A stretch of 64,000 nt of DNA from an uncultured Clostridia bacterium (lineage in GTDB: Bacteria > Bacillota > Clostridia > Christensenellales > Borkfalkiaceae): contig CALVHH010000004.1 in NCBI GenBank assembly GCA_944327465.1, positions 1 through 64,000 on the forward strand, in the 5' to 3' direction. The position numbers were made by a program, and so were the translations under genes. Shown here in pieces: positions 32,767 through 42,276 of the stretch; position 1 is the first letter of the stretch, and every line of letters begins with the position of its first letter. A model generated the notes under the pieces. That model saw only the letters and a list, made by a program, of their open reading frames with translations, made no database searches and was not told where the DNA came from.

Positions 32767-33324
32767 ATGAGCTCTTCAGTCATACTCGCCAGCGGCTCGC
32801 CCCGCCGCAGGGAGCTTTTAAAACAGATAGTGTCGCAGTTCGAAGTAATACCCGCAACTTCGGCGGAGTGCGTCAATCTTTCGCTCTTCCCCGAGCAGAT
32901 AGCCTGCTCGCTCGCCGAGCACAAGTGTGACGAAGTTTTTGCCTCGCACCCCGAAGCCACCGTCATCGGCTGCGATACGATAGTAGTGTTCGAAGGCGAA
33001 GTGCTGGGAAAACCCGCTTCCGCCGCACAGGCGACAGCCACACTTTCAAGGCTTTCGGGCAAGACGCACTATGTAATAACGGGCGTCTGCGTGCGCAGGG
33101 GCGAAAAGAAGATAGTCAGGTACGAAAGGACTGAAGTGCGCTTTAACATTTTATCCCCCGAATTCATTGCTGCGTACGTCGCGGGCGGCTCCCCGCTCGA
33201 CAAGGCGGGCAGCTACGGCATTCAGGACGAGGGCGTGGTCAAGGAATATTTCGGCAGCTACACGAACGTGGTGGGACTGCCTGTAAATACCGTAAAAGAT
33301 ATGCTGGAGGACATATCCAAATGA
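32767..33324 (+). CDS. maf: Maf nucleotide pyrophosphatase
   Basis: 185 residues. It hydrolyses non-canonical or surplus nucleoside triphosphates (dTTP/UTP-type family) in the cytosol. N-terminal ILASGSPRRRELLKQI, then ATVIGCDTIVVFEGEVLGKP, LSGKTHYVITGVCV and GSYGIQDEG, the usual substrate-loop residues. Full length. Its stop overlaps the start of the mreB-like gene (ATGA), the classical maf-mreB linkage of Firmicutes. Confidence 0.95.
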   Translation: MSSSVILASGSPRRRELLKQIVSQFEVIPATSAECVNLSLFPEQIACSLAEHKCDEVFASHPEATVIGCDTIVVFEGEVLGKPASAAQATATLSRLSGKTHYVITGVCVRRGEKKIVRYERTEVRFNILSPEFIAAYVAGGSPLDKAGSYGIQDEGVVKEYFGSYTNVVGLPVNTVKDMLEDISK

Positions 33325-34325
33325 TAAAACTTGCAATAGACATCGGTTCATTCACAACAAAAATCTTTATGGCGGGCAGCGGCATAGTGCTCACCGAAGC
33401 CACGTGCGTGGCGGTAGAAAAGGCGGGGACGGAAGTCAGGTACAAGGCGCTCGGCGACAGGGCAAGGGCGCTTTCGGGCAAGGCTGCGCGCAACACCCAC
33501 ATAGTAAATCCCGTCAGCGAAGGCGACATCGTCCACCCCGACCTGCTTGCCGATCTGCTTTCGTACTTCCTTGAAAAGATAGAGATCCCCCGCCGCAAGG
33601 CGCGCCGCTGCGAGGCGCTGTTCATTCTTCCCTGCGGCGCAAAGGAAGAGCTCAAGAAAAAATACGTCGATATGGCGATCAAGTGCGGCATAGGCAGAAC
33701 GTGTTTCACCCAGGCTCCGTTCGCCGCCGTCCTCGGGCACAACGTCAACCTGTCCGAAACAATGCCCGTGCTCTGCCTTGATATAGGCTACGGCATTACC
33801 AATATCGCCGTGCTCTCGCTCGACGGCATAATATCCGGCATATCCGTCAACCTCGGCGGCGGCAATATCGACGTCGAAGTGCAGGACTTCATGGCAGAAT
33901 CGCTCCGCTTAAAGGTGGGGGCGCTCACTGCCGAGCGCATAAAAAATACCGTCGGCAGCCTTATGGAAGACGACAACAAGATGATGATAGCCGAAGGCCG
34001 CAACATCGACGGCGGTACGCCTGCGTCTATCGAAGTCTATTCCTCCGACATAATCGATATCATGGCTGTGTACGTCGATAAAATTCTCGAATACGCCTCG
34101 CTCATAATTTCAAAACTGCCCGGCGACGTATCCTCTGCCGTAATGCACGGCGGGGTATACCTTTCGGGCGGGCTGGCAAAGCTCGACGGCATCGCAGACT
34201 TCATATCCGCCCGCCTCGGCTTGCCCGTAAACCAGAGCGACGCCCCCGCGCTCTGCCAGATAATCGGCGGCGGCATGATAGTTTCAAACGAATATCTTCA
34301 CGCCGCTCTCGCCGTAGACGCGTGA
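33321..34325 (+). CDS. MreB-like actin-family protein
   Basis: 334 residues. Bacterial actin homologue, probably ATP-binding. Phosphate-1 loop IDIGSFTTKIFMAG, phosphate-2 loop CLDIGYGITNIAVLSLDGII followed by SVNLGGGNIDVEVQDF, adenosine motif VYLSGGLAKLDGIADFISA. The order and length match MreB/Mbl, but the loops are divergent (GSFTTK rather than GTANT-type). No mreC or mreD follows; the operon is just maf plus this gene, and R-type repeats come next. It may therefore be a second MreB-like filament rather than the main rod-shape protein. Confidence 0.8.
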   Translation: MIKLAIDIGSFTTKIFMAGSGIVLTEATCVAVEKAGTEVRYKALGDRARALSGKAARNTHIVNPVSEGDIVHPDLLADLLSYFLEKIEIPRRKARRCEALFILPCGAKEELKKKYVDMAIKCGIGRTCFTQAPFAAVLGHNVNLSETMPVLCLDIGYGITNIAVLSLDGIISGISVNLGGGNIDVEVQDFMAESLRLKVGALTAERIKNTVGSLMEDDNKMMIAEGRNIDGGTPASIEVYSSDIIDIMAVYVDKILEYASLIISKLPGDVSSAVMHGGVYLSGGLAKLDGIADFISARLGLPVNQSDAPALCQIIGGGMIVSNEYLHAALAVDA

Positions 34326-34370
34326 ATAAATGCCCCCCCATTCGTCGGGCGCAATAGGGATGAATTGCGC

Positions 34371-34445
34371 GGGGTGTCCCCGCTGCCACATTCCGCGAAC
34401 TCGCCGCATCGTTCTCGCGATGTCGGTGCGCGGACAGCCGATAAT
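34371..34445 (+). repeat. dispersed repeat R3 (copy 2)
   Basis: CCGCTGCCACATTCCGCGAA, then CGCCGCATCGTTCTCGCGATGTC-like sequence; counterpart of 18183-18256. The surrounding 34326-34536 has short inverted repeats (GCGCAAT/ATTGCGC, GAAAGCGCC-AA-GGCGCTTTC) but no gene. Confidence 0.6.
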
Positions 34446-34536
34446 TTTTAATGATTTTAACCGCAATGCGCATGAAGTGCGCAATTCATGAAAGCGCCAA
34501 GGCGCTTTCAATCCATTGGGCAGAGCTCCGGTCGCT

Positions 34537-34860
34537 CCGTCGACCGTGCCATACTGTTAGATTTCTCCATGCGCCGCGGCGGGCTTTGCCCGCCGCGGCT
34601 TAGTCGAAATGACAGGGCGAGGTGTTTCGACCATATTCCCCTCTTGTCGTTTCGAAGCGCTCTTCCCTTTTGTCGTTTCGACCGAAGCATAGTTTTCTCC
34701 TTAGCACTCGCGCAAAACCGTGGCTTTTGCGCGAAAGAGGGGCGGCAACGGAGTGAAGTTGCAAGCCGCGTAAACGCGGCTTGCTTAGAGCGCAGTTTGG
34801 CGCGACGAGCGAAGCGGAGAAATCCCGGAGCGGCAGCGACGGACAATAGGCAGCGTTCCG
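34537..34860. repeat. R1 cluster plus inverted R2 module (copy 2)
   Basis: R1 with the CCGCGGCGGGC hairpin (34556-34615), then CTTTTGTCGTTTCGACCGAAG leading into an R2 copy in minus orientation (34674-34800), and a further R1 end (GAGCGAAGCGGAGAAATCCC) with CGACGGACAATAGGCAGCGT. Confidence 0.8.
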
Positions 34861-34890
34861 CTGCATCATAATTACGACAACAAAAACAAG

Positions 34891-34921
34891 CGGCGCGGAC
34901 TGCATTTTGCAGTCCGCGCCG
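34891..34921. terminator. terminator of EF-G-like gene (minus strand)
   Basis: CGGCGCGGACTGCA-TTT-TGCAGTCCGCGCCG; on the minus strand it is followed by CTTGTTTTTG. Confidence 0.85.
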
Positions 34922-34940
34922 TTTTGCCGTATGTTGAAAA

Positions 34941-36983
34941 TTATTTGATGAGCTGCTGGATTATGTTTTCGGGCGCCTGTTCATAGCGGTCGAACGCGGC
35001 GGTGAACTTGCCCCTGCCCTGAGTCATCGAACGCAGAGCCGTGGCGTAAGTCTGTATTTCTGCCTGGGGCGCGTCGGCGGTTATGATCTGCATGTCGTCC
35101 TTGGCGTCCATGACGATTATCCTGCCGCGGCGCTTTGTCAAATCGCCCAAAACGTCGCCCAGGTACTTTTCGGGAACGGCTATCTTCATCTTGCATATGG
35201 GCTCTAAAATGGTGGGGCGGGCGTTCTTCATGCCCTCCTTGAAGGCGATCTCGGCAGCCGCCTTGAATGCCGCTTCCGAGCTGTCCACTTCGTGATAGCT
35301 GCCGTCGTAGAGCACCGCTTTTATGTTCATTACGGGATAGCCCGCGAGCACGCCGTTTGAAAGGCACTCGGTTATGCCCTTTTCAACTGCGGGTATATAC
35401 TGCTTGGGAACTGCGCCGCCCACGACCTCTTCGGCAAATTCAAAGGATTGGTCGCTCGGTTCAAACCTCATCTTGCAGTGGCCGTACTGCCCGTGTCCGC
35501 CCGTCTGCTTTTTGTACTTGCCTTCGGCGGTGGCGGTGGAAAGTATGGTCTCGCGGTAGGCTATCTTGGGCGTCTTTAAAAGCGCGTCGGCGCCGAATTT
35601 GGACTTTAACTTCTTGCATATTACGTCGAGATGTACTTCGCCCTGACCGCCCAAAAGCGATTCGCCCGTCTCGGTGGCTTTTGTGACCACAAAACTCTTG
35701 TCCTCTTCGGCAAGCCTGTTGAGTCCCGAAAATACCTTGTCCTCGGTGCCCTGCGTCTTGGCGTATACCGCCATGAACAGCGTGGGGCGGGGGAAGGGGA
35801 TGGCGTCGAACTTGACCTGTGCGCTCTCGTCGCACAGCGTGTCGCCCGTGCCGGTGTTGGCAAGCTTTGCAACGGCGCCTATGTCGCCCGCAACGAGTTC
35901 GTTTACCGCCTCCTGCTTTTTGCCGACGGTCACATAGAGCGAAGATATCCTTTCGCTCGTGCCCGTGTTGGGGTTATATACGGTTGAGCCCGCCCTGAGC
36001 ACGCCGCGGTTTACCCTGAGGTAGTTGAGCTTGCCCACGAAGGGGTCTACGGTCGTTTTGAATACCTGCGCGGCGACGGGACCTTCTTCCTCGCATTCTA
36101 CGTTTATCACCTTGCCCGTGGCAACGTCTGTCGCCAAAAGGTCGCGCCTCTCCGCCGCCTGGGGAACGTACTTCACAAGCTCGGTCATAAGGTTTATTAC
36201 GCCGCGGTTGTTGAGTGCGCTGCCCGCCATGACGGGTATTACGTTCATGTTCGCAATGCCCTTGCGTATGCCGTAAATTGTGTCCTCGCGTGAAAGTCCG
36301 CCCTCTTCAAAGTACTTTTCCAGGAGCACGTCGTCGTTTTCAGCGGCGGTCTCTATCAGGGCGTTTTCCATCTGGTCGAGCTCTTCCTTCATGTCGTCGG
36401 GGATGGGTATCTCCTCGGCGCCCGTCTGCGAAAATTTGTATGCCTTTTCGGTGAGCGCGTTTATAATGCCTTCCATCTTTCCGCCGCGCATTATGGGCAG
36501 CTGAATGGGCGCTATCTTTGCGGGGTATGCTGCGCGCAGCGCCTCTATCGTGCCGTGATAGTCGGCGTTGTCCTTGTCCATGCCGTTTATAAATATTACC
36601 ATGGGCTTTTCCAGCTTAAAGCACAAATTGACTGCCTTTTCGGTGCCCACTGTCACGCCGCCGTTTGGTCCCATTACTATCAGTGCGGCGCCGCATGCGC
36701 GCATAGCTTCGTTCAGCTCGCCGTCAAAGTCCAAAAACCCGGGCACGTCCAAAATGTTGATTTTGGTTTCGCGCCAGTAAGTGTGCATGACCGACAGCGA
36801 AACGGACATCTTCCGGGCGATTTCCTGTTCGTCAAAGTCAGAAACGGTGGTGCCGTTTTCTATTTTGCCCATTCGGGAGATCGTTCTGCCGTTGAGCAGC
36901 ATAGCTTCGCACAGCGTCGTTTTGCCCTCGCCGCTGTGACCCATTACCGCTACGTTGCGTATATCCTTTGCCGATACTGCCAT
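34941..36983 (-). CDS. elongation factor G-like protein (EF-G2 type)
   Basis: 680 residues with all EF-G domains: GTPase-like domain 1-270, domain II (VAAQVFKTTVDPFVGKLNYL), III, IV (QTGGHGQYGHCKMRFEPSD) and V. The GTPase motifs are atypical: G1 GHSGEGKT (15-22) is fine, but G2 reads RKMSVS for RGITI, G3 is DVPGFLDF (79-86), with Phe83 in place of the catalytic His of DTPGH, and G4 is NGMD (133-136) instead of NKMD. This is the pattern of the EF-G-like paralogue group, whose role is unsettled, so it is probably not the main translocase. AGGAGG lies 11 nt before the start. Monocistronic, with promoter and terminator. Confidence 0.88.
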   Translation of the reverse strand: MAVSAKDIRNVAVMGHSGEGKTTLCEAMLLNGRTISRMGKIENGTTVSDFDEQEIARKMSVSLSVMHTYWRETKINILDVPGFLDFDGELNEAMRACGAALIVMGPNGGVTVGTEKAVNLCFKLEKPMVIFINGMDKDNADYHGTIEALRAAYPAKIAPIQLPIMRGGKMEGIINALTEKAYKFSQTGAEEIPIPDDMKEELDQMENALIETAAENDDVLLEKYFEEGGLSREDTIYGIRKGIANMNVIPVMAGSALNNRGVINLMTELVKYVPQAAERRDLLATDVATGKVINVECEEEGPVAAQVFKTTVDPFVGKLNYLRVNRGVLRAGSTVYNPNTGTSERISSLYVTVGKKQEAVNELVAGDIGAVAKLANTGTGDTLCDESAQVKFDAIPFPRPTLFMAVYAKTQGTEDKVFSGLNRLAEEDKSFVVTKATETGESLLGGQGEVHLDVICKKLKSKFGADALLKTPKIAYRETILSTATAEGKYKKQTGGHGQYGHCKMRFEPSDQSFEFAEEVVGGAVPKQYIPAVEKGITECLSNGVLAGYPVMNIKAVLYDGSYHEVDSSEAAFKAAAEIAFKEGMKNARPTILEPICKMKIAVPEKYLGDVLGDLTKRRGRIIVMDAKDDMQIITADAPQAEIQTYATALRSMTQGRGKFTAAFDRYEQAPENIIQQLIK

Positions 36984-37021
36984 AAAATCATTTTCCTCCT
37001 GAAATTAACTCTCATATATCC

Positions 37022-37050
37022 ATTATAAATTAAATTGCGGTCAAAATCAA
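37022..37050 (-). promoter_or_regulatory. promoter of EF-G-like gene
   Basis: Minus strand TTGATT (37050-37045), 17 nt, TATAAT (37027-37022). Confidence 0.8.
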
Positions 37051-37130
37051 TACCCATTTTAAAAATATTTTCAATATTTCACAAAAACTGTGCGGCTCGG
37101 GCATGAATTCTTAATTGTGCCTTAAAATAA

Positions 37131-37159
37131 TTTACTTTTGGCGGCGTTTTTTATATAAT
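37131..37159 (+). promoter_or_regulatory. promoter of lepA
   Basis: TTTACT, 17 nt, TATAAT; a leader of only about 23 nt with AGGAAA before the ATG at 37189. Confidence 0.7.
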
Positions 37160-37188
37160 TGAATATATAGGAAATTTTAGAAATATTT

Positions 37189-38997
37189 ATGAAAAAACCC
37201 AACGCACGCATACGCAATTTTTGCATAATCGCCCATATCGACCACGGAAAGAGCACGCTTGCCGACAGACTCATGGAGATGACGGGTCAGGTCTCAAAGC
37301 GCGACATGGAAGCGCAGCTGCTCGATTCAATGGACATTGAAAGGGAGAGGGGCATAACCATAAAGCTGACGCCCGTAAGGATGTTCTACACCGCCGCCGA
37401 CGGCGAGGAGTACACCTTCAATCTCATTGATACCCCGGGGCACGTCGACTTCACTTACGAGGTCTCGCGCTCGCTCGCCGCGTGCGAGGGCGCCATACTC
37501 ATAGTCGACGCCTCGCAGGGCATCGAAGCCCAGACGCTCGCAAACGTCTATCTCGCGCTCGAAAACAATCTCGAAATACTTCCCGTCATAAACAAGATAG
37601 ACCTGCCCTCCGCCCGCCCCGACGAGGCAAAAAAGGAGATAGAGGACGTCATAGGGCTGGATGCTTCTTATGCGCCCCTCGTCTCCGCCAAGGAGGGCAC
37701 CAACATAGGCGAAGTGCTCGAAGACATCGTAAAATACTTCCCCGCGCCCTCGGGCGACGAGGACGCGCCCCTGAAGGCGCTCATATTCGACAGCTACTAC
37801 GATAACTACAAGGGCGTAATACTCTTTGTGCGCGTAAAGGACGGCAAGGTATCCGTCGGCGACAGAATAAGGGGCTTCCGCTCGGACAAGGTTTACGACG
37901 TCACCGAAGTCGGCGTGTTCGCCCCCGGCATGCTGCCCAAGGACGGGCTGTTCGCGGGCGAGGTCGGCTATATCGCCGCGTCCATAAAATCCATCCAGGA
38001 CGTAGCCGTCGGCGACACAGTAACAAACGCCGACGCCCCCGCCGCCGAACCGCTGCCCGGCTATAAAAAGGTGCAGTCGGTGGTGTACTGCGGCATATAT
38101 CCCCTCGACGGCTCCAAGTTCAACGATTTAAATGAGGCGCTTTTAAAGCTGCAGCTCAACGACGCCTCGCTCATATTCGAGCCCGATACCTCGGTGGCGC
38201 TCGGCTTCGGCTTCCGCTGCGGCTTTCTGGGGCTGCTGCACATGGAGATAATACAGGAGCGCATCGAGCGCGAGTTCAATCTCGATATTATTACGACGGC
38301 GCCCTCGGTAAGCTACAAGGTGGTAAAAACGGACGGAGAGCAGCTGTATGTGGACAACCCTTCGCACCTGCCGCCCCAGTCCGAGATAGATTATATGGAA
38401 GAGCCCATAGTCAAGGCGGATATATACTCCCCGCCCGACTATCTCGGTCAGATAATGGACCTCTGCCGCGACAAACGCGGCACGTTCATATCGATGAACT
38501 ATCTCGACGCCAACCGCGTGCAGCTGGTATACGAACTGCCGCTGAACGAGATAATTTTCGACTTCTTCGACCAGATAAAGTCGCGCACGCGCGGCTATGC
38601 GAGTTTTGACTACGAGCTCAAGGGCTACAGCCGCAGCAAGCTCGTAAAGCTGGATATTTTGCTGAACGGCGAGCCCTGCGACGCGCTTTCAATGATAGTG
38701 CACGAAGATTCCGCCTACACCCGCGGCAGAACGCTGTGCGAAAATTTAAAGGAAGCCATACCCAGGCAGCTGTTCGAAGTGCCCGTGCAGGCAGCCATAG
38801 GCGGCAAGATAATCGCCCGCGAAACGGTAAAAGCCGTGCGCAAGGACGTGCTTGCAAAGTGCTACGGCGGCGACATAACCCGCAAAAAGAAGCTTTTGGA
38901 AAAGCAGAAAGAGGGCAAAAAGCGCATGCGTTCGATAGGCTCGGTAGAGGTGCCTTCGGAAGTGTTCATGCAGATATTGAAGACCAATAAGGATTGA
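37189..38997 (+). CDS. lepA: elongation factor 4 (LepA)
   Basis: 602 residues, full length. Ribosome-bound GTPase implicated in back-translocation and initiation under stress. All G motifs are canonical: [27 protein letters not shown] and SAKEG. Then domain [22 protein letters not shown], and the LepA-specific C-terminal domain ([51 protein letters not shown]). Divergent from the EF-G-like gene. Confidence 0.98.
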   Translation: MKKPNARIRNFCIIAHIDHGKSTLADRLMEMTGQVSKRDMEAQLLDSMDIERERGITIKLTPVRMFYTAADGEEYTFNLIDTPGHVDFTYEVSRSLAACEGAILIVDASQGIEAQTLANVYLALENNLEILPVINKIDLPSARPDEAKKEIEDVIGLDASYAPLVSAKEGTNIGEVLEDIVKYFPAPSGDEDAPLKALIFDSYYDNYKGVILFVRVKDGKVSVGDRIRGFRSDKVYDVTEVGVFAPGMLPKDGLFAGEVGYIAASIKSIQDVAVGDTVTNADAPAAEPLPGYKKVQSVVYCGIYPLDGSKFNDLNEALLKLQLNDASLIFEPDTSVALGFGFRCGFLGLLHMEIIQERIEREFNLDIITTAPSVSYKVVKTDGEQLYVDNPSHLPPQSEIDYMEEPIVKADIYSPPDYLGQIMDLCRDKRGTFISMNYLDANRVQLVYELPLNEIIFDFFDQIKSRTRGYASFDYELKGYSRSKLVKLDILLNGEPCDALSMIVHEDSAYTRGRTLCENLKEAIPRQLFEVPVQAAIGGKIIARETVKAVRKDVLAKCYGGDITRKKKLLEKQKEGKKRMRSIGSVEVPSEVFMQILKTNKD

Positions 38998-39080
38998 AGC
39001 GCCGCGTGCGCCGTCTGCAAGTTGTTTACAAATCGTCCTGCCTTCGGGCAGAAGCAATAATAAATTTTTCAGGTGCCATT

Positions 39081-39410
39081 ATGCAAAGCTTTTTTGAAGA
39101 TGTCTACAAGGTAGTCTGCTCAATTCCCCGCGGCAAGGTGTTGTCGTACGGCGACGTCGCCCGCGCAGTCGGCAGACCCAACCTCTCCCGTCAGGTGGGC
39201 TGGGCGCTGCATTCCAATCCCCGCCCCGGCGAAATACCCTGCCACAGGGTGGTGTTCAACGACGGCTGTCTGTCTTCGGGCTTCGCCTTCGGCGGACAGC
39301 AGGTCCAGGCAGACCTTTTAAGGGGAGAGGGCGTGCAGGTTTCGGATGACTTCCGCGTGGATATGGCAACGTATCGCTGGGATATGTCTGCGCCTTCCGA
39401 CGCCGTATAG
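39081..39410 (+). CDS. DNA alkyltransferase domain protein (Ogt/MGMT-like)
   Basis: 109 residues, equal to the DNA-binding/active-site domain of O6-alkylguanine-DNA alkyltransferase without the N-terminal domain. The HTH (LSYGDVARAVGRPNLSRQVG) and IPCHRVV motif are intact, with acceptor Cys54 present; alkyltransferase-like proteins have Trp there. It could directly repair alkylated DNA or flag lesions. RBS AGGTG, 83 bp after lepA and 15 bp before hemW. Confidence 0.88.
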   Translation: MQSFFEDVYKVVCSIPRGKVLSYGDVARAVGRPNLSRQVGWALHSNPRPGEIPCHRVVFNDGCLSSGFAFGGQQVQADLLRGEGVQVSDDFRVDMATYRWDMSAPSDAV

Positions 39411-39425
39411 AGCCGGGGTGAGCAA

Positions 39426-40538
39426 TTGGCAGGAATATACGTTCACATACCCTTTTGCAAGAGCAAATGCCGCTATTGCGACTTTGCGTCCTTCCCGGAC
39501 AAGATAGGCCTTGCCGAAAGCTATATGGCGTGCGTCTATCGCGAAATGGCTATGCGTGCGCCCGAGCTCAGGGACTACGCTTTCAACACTCTCTACATAG
39601 GCGGGGGCACGCCCTCTGTCATAGACGAGAGTTATATCGCCATGCTCGTCGCGGCGGCAAAAAAGCACTACTCTCTTTCAAATGATGCCGAAATAACCAT
39701 AGAGCTCAACCCGGGCACCGTGTCCGCTTCAAAGATTGATTTGTACAAGCGCGTGGGCATCAACCGCTTTTCGGTGGGACTTCAGTCGGCGAACGACAGG
39801 CTGCTTGCCGACCTCGGCAGGGTGCACACGTTAAACGAGTTCATCACTTGCGCAAAACTTTTAAAGGGCGCTAACTTTTCGGTAGACATAATGATAGGGC
39901 TCAAGGGTCAGACGCCCGAAGATATCGGGCAGGCAATAGCCGTTGCCGACATGTACGGAGCTTCGCACATATCCATGTACGCGCTCACGCCCGAAGACGG
40001 CACGCCCATATATACCGACTATCTCAACGGCGAGCTGCCCGACGGCGACGAGGTCGCCGAACAGTACGCGTTCGGCGTGCGCGAGCTGAAAAAGCGCGGC
40101 TTTGAAAGGTACGAAGTTTCCAACTTCTGCAAGCGCGGCAAGGAGAGCCGCCACAACCTAAACTACTGGCGTCGGGGCGAATATATCGGCTTCGGCGTGT
40201 CGGCTTCAAGCTGCATAAAGGACGTGCGCTTTACAAATACTTTCGATTTGGACGAATACTTCAAGTGCATTATATCCAACCACTTTGCCGTCATCGACAG
40301 GCAGGAGATATCGCCTGCCGAGCGCAGGGACGAATACGTCATGCTGGCGCTTCGCACGGCGGCGGGGGTGGATACCGCGGAGTACGAAAAACTGTTCGGG
40401 GTGTCGTTCGCCGCGGAATATGCCGCAGCCATTGCAAAGAATGTTGACTATCTTGAAGTGACGGATAAAAGCGTGCGCATAAAGGACGAGTACCTGTTTG
40501 TGCAGAATACGATAATAATAGATTTTTTAGAGAGCTGA
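39426..40538 (+). CDS. hemW: radical SAM haem chaperone HemW-like
   Basis: 370 residues from TTG 39426 (GGGGTGA 5 nt upstream). Radical SAM Fe-S motif C-x3-C-x2-C at Cys11, 15 and 18 (FCKSKCRYCDF), GGGTPSVIDE, ELNPGTVSASKID, GVNRFSVGLQS-type segment, and the C-terminal HemW domain (ESRHNLNYWRRGEYIGFG). The extra Cys of CxxxCxxCxxC-type HemN is absent, favouring HemW. The lepA-hemW association is common in bacteria. It lies 3 bp before the GNAT gene. Confidence 0.92.
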   Translation: MAGIYVHIPFCKSKCRYCDFASFPDKIGLAESYMACVYREMAMRAPELRDYAFNTLYIGGGTPSVIDESYIAMLVAAAKKHYSLSNDAEITIELNPGTVSASKIDLYKRVGINRFSVGLQSANDRLLADLGRVHTLNEFITCAKLLKGANFSVDIMIGLKGQTPEDIGQAIAVADMYGASHISMYALTPEDGTPIYTDYLNGELPDGDEVAEQYAFGVRELKKRGFERYEVSNFCKRGKESRHNLNYWRRGEYIGFGVSASSCIKDVRFTNTFDLDEYFKCIISNHFAVIDRQEISPAERRDEYVMLALRTAAGVDTAEYEKLFGVSFAAEYAAAIAKNVDYLEVTDKSVRIKDEYLFVQNTIIIDFLES

Positions 40539-40541
40539 AAC

Positions 40542-41048
40542 ATGCAAAAATTCACATGTTCGCCCGCATATATGCGCGATATGCCGCGCATCATGGAAAT
40601 TCTTGCCGAAGCCCGCGCCTTTATGTCGTCGTACGGCAATCCGCAGTGGGGGGACGGGTTTCCCGATGAAAATTTCGTATGCGGCAGGATATCTGCGGGG
40701 CAAATGTTTGCGGTGCGCTGCGCGGGCAAAATTGCCGCCGTGTTCAGCACCCTATATGACGACCCCGACTACGCCGCGATAGACGGCGCATGGCTGACTG
40801 ACGGCGGCTATCTTGCCGTTCACACAGTCGCCGTGGCGCAAAAGTTCCGCGGCTGCGGCTGTGCACGGTTCATATTTGCAAACACCTTCGACATGGCGCA
40901 CGAGCAGGGCAGGGTCAGTGTGCGCATCGATACTCACGAAAAGAACGCGCCCATGCGTGCGCTGTTGGCATCGCTCGGCTTCACGCAGTGCGGCGGTATA
41001 GTTTTGTCGCGGGGAGGCGGGCGCATAGCGTATGAAAAATTGCTGTGA
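40542..41048 (+). CDS. GNAT family N-acetyltransferase
   Basis: 168 residues. The acetyl-CoA binding core is visible as VHTVAVAQKFRGCGCARFIF (motif A, Q/R-x2-G-x-G/A type) and RIDTHEKNAPMRALLASLGF. Transfers an acyl group from CoA to an unknown amine. Starts 3 bp after hemW, last gene of the lepA-ogt-hemW run. Confidence 0.88.
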   Translation: MQKFTCSPAYMRDMPRIMEILAEARAFMSSYGNPQWGDGFPDENFVCGRISAGQMFAVRCAGKIAAVFSTLYDDPDYAAIDGAWLTDGGYLAVHTVAVAQKFRGCGCARFIFANTFDMAHEQGRVSVRIDTHEKNAPMRALLASLGFTQCGGIVLSRGGGRIAYEKLL

Positions 41049-41084
41049 GCCGTACAGTGTATAAATTTTTATAAATGCGTTTAA

Positions 41085-41111
41085 GGCGGCGCCGCGTTCA
41101 GCGGCGCCGCC
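41085..41111 (+). terminator. terminator after GNAT gene
   Basis: GGCGGCGCCGC-GTTCA-GCGGCGCCGCC, then ATTTCGTCGTTTT. Confidence 0.75.
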
Positions 41112-41144
41112 ATTTCGTCGTTTTGAGAAGGAATGGTGAGGCTC

Positions 41145-41475
41145 ATTGTCGACCGAGCTGTTTGGTTAGATTTCTCGGCTGCGCTCGAAATGACATAGCG
41201 ATGTATTTCGACCGTTTTTCTTTATATCATTTCACGCGCCCATTTTGTCATTTCGGTCAAGCGCAATATTACTCCTTAGCACTCGCGCAAAACTGTAGTA
41301 TTTGCCGCGACGAAGCGACGGACAAAATGGAGTAGACCGTGATATTTAGTTAGATTTCTCCGTGCGCCGCGGCGGGTTCTGCCCGCCGCGGCTTAGTCGA
41401 AATGACAGGGTGTGTAAATAGACCGAGCTTATTATTTAGTCGAAATGACAGGGTGGGCACCGACCGAGTGCTGCG
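41145..41475. repeat. R1/R2 repeat cluster
   Basis: Several R1 cores (TTAGATTTCTCGGCTGCGCTCGAAATGACA-type at about 41165-41195, a hairpin form CCGCGGCGGGTTCTGCCCGC-CGCGG at about 41369-41395) and a deleted R2 fragment (CCTTAGCACTCGCGCAAAAC at about 41274). No gene. Confidence 0.78.
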
Positions 41476-41490
41476 TTGCCGTTCATGCGT

Positions 41491-42156
41491 CTAACGTGCG
41501 TCGTGCTCTCTTTCGGCTATTATGTTGCCGCTCTCGCCGTCGACCAGGTAGGCGCGGGTGTTGCCATCGCGGTCGGTCACGCCCACGTAGTAGTAGCACT
41601 TTCCGCCGTCGGCAAGCAGTCTTACGTATATTTCACCCTTGAAATTTTTTCCCTCGGTCAGCGCGGCGAATGTATCGGCGTCGTACTGTCTCACGCACTC
41701 CAAGGCGGTTTCGGGCGCAATGACGCCCTCATATAGTGCGCTCGGCAGGTCAAAGTTCCTGTCCGCACCGCCGTAAGTCAGCGTCACCTGCACGCTGTCG
41801 CCGGTCTCTCCCGCGGTAAAGCTCAGGTAATAGCTGTCGGTGACCGACATATAGTTCATCTCGCCGCCGCTTTGACCTATCTTTGCGGTCACGCCGTCGA
41901 TATTTTGGCTGAACTTTACAAAAATTTCGCATATCTCGCCCATTTCGCCCTTGTATCCGTCGGTCAGATAGGGCGTCTCGCGTGAGGACAGGTGCACCTG
42001 TATGCCGATGTCGTCGTCCTCGTAAAGGTAAATTTCGTGGCGAAGTTCGGATATGTAGTCGCAGTAGTCGGGCTCGTTGCCGCCGCAGGCGCTGAGCGGC
42101 GCCGCTGCCGCGGCGGCGAGCGCCGCGGTCATCATGTATTTAAAAATTTTCTTCAT
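41491..42156 (-). CDS. small lipoprotein of unknown function
   Basis: 221 residues. The signal peptide ends in lipobox LSAC (Cys24 region), then GGNEPDY. The mature domain alternates short strands (EIYLYEDDDIGIQVHLSSRE, YYLSFTAGETGDSVQVTLTY, GKCYYYVGVTDRDGNTRAYL) and ends in DGESGNIIAEREHD, reminiscent of PepSY-like or immunoglobulin-like folds. Not assigned. No ribosome site; TATCTT lies 6 nt before the ATG with TTGTCA 19 nt further upstream, so a leaderless mRNA is possible but the promoter is weak. Confidence 0.75.
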   Translation of the reverse strand: MKKIFKYMMTAALAAAAAAPLSACGGNEPDYCDYISELRHEIYLYEDDDIGIQVHLSSRETPYLTDGYKGEMGEICEIFVKFSQNIDGVTAKIGQSGGEMNYMSVTDSYYLSFTAGETGDSVQVTLTYGGADRNFDLPSALYEGVIAPETALECVRQYDADTFAALTEGKNFKGEIYVRLLADGGKCYYYVGVTDRDGNTRAYLVDGESGNIIAEREHDAR

Positions 42157-42247
42157 ATTTAAAAGATATTTTTTTGTCGGCGATTTATGACAACTTTTGC
42201 AAAATAATATCCGGCTGCGCTTTGCGGGCGCAGCGATGTATTTTTTG

Positions 42248-42276
42248 TTGCATTTTTACCGTCCGTGTGCTACAAT
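42248..42276 (+). promoter_or_regulatory. promoter of anchored protein gene
   Basis: TTGCAT, 17 nt, TACAAT; predicted start about 42283, which excludes an ATG at 42265 as the gene start. Confidence 0.7.
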
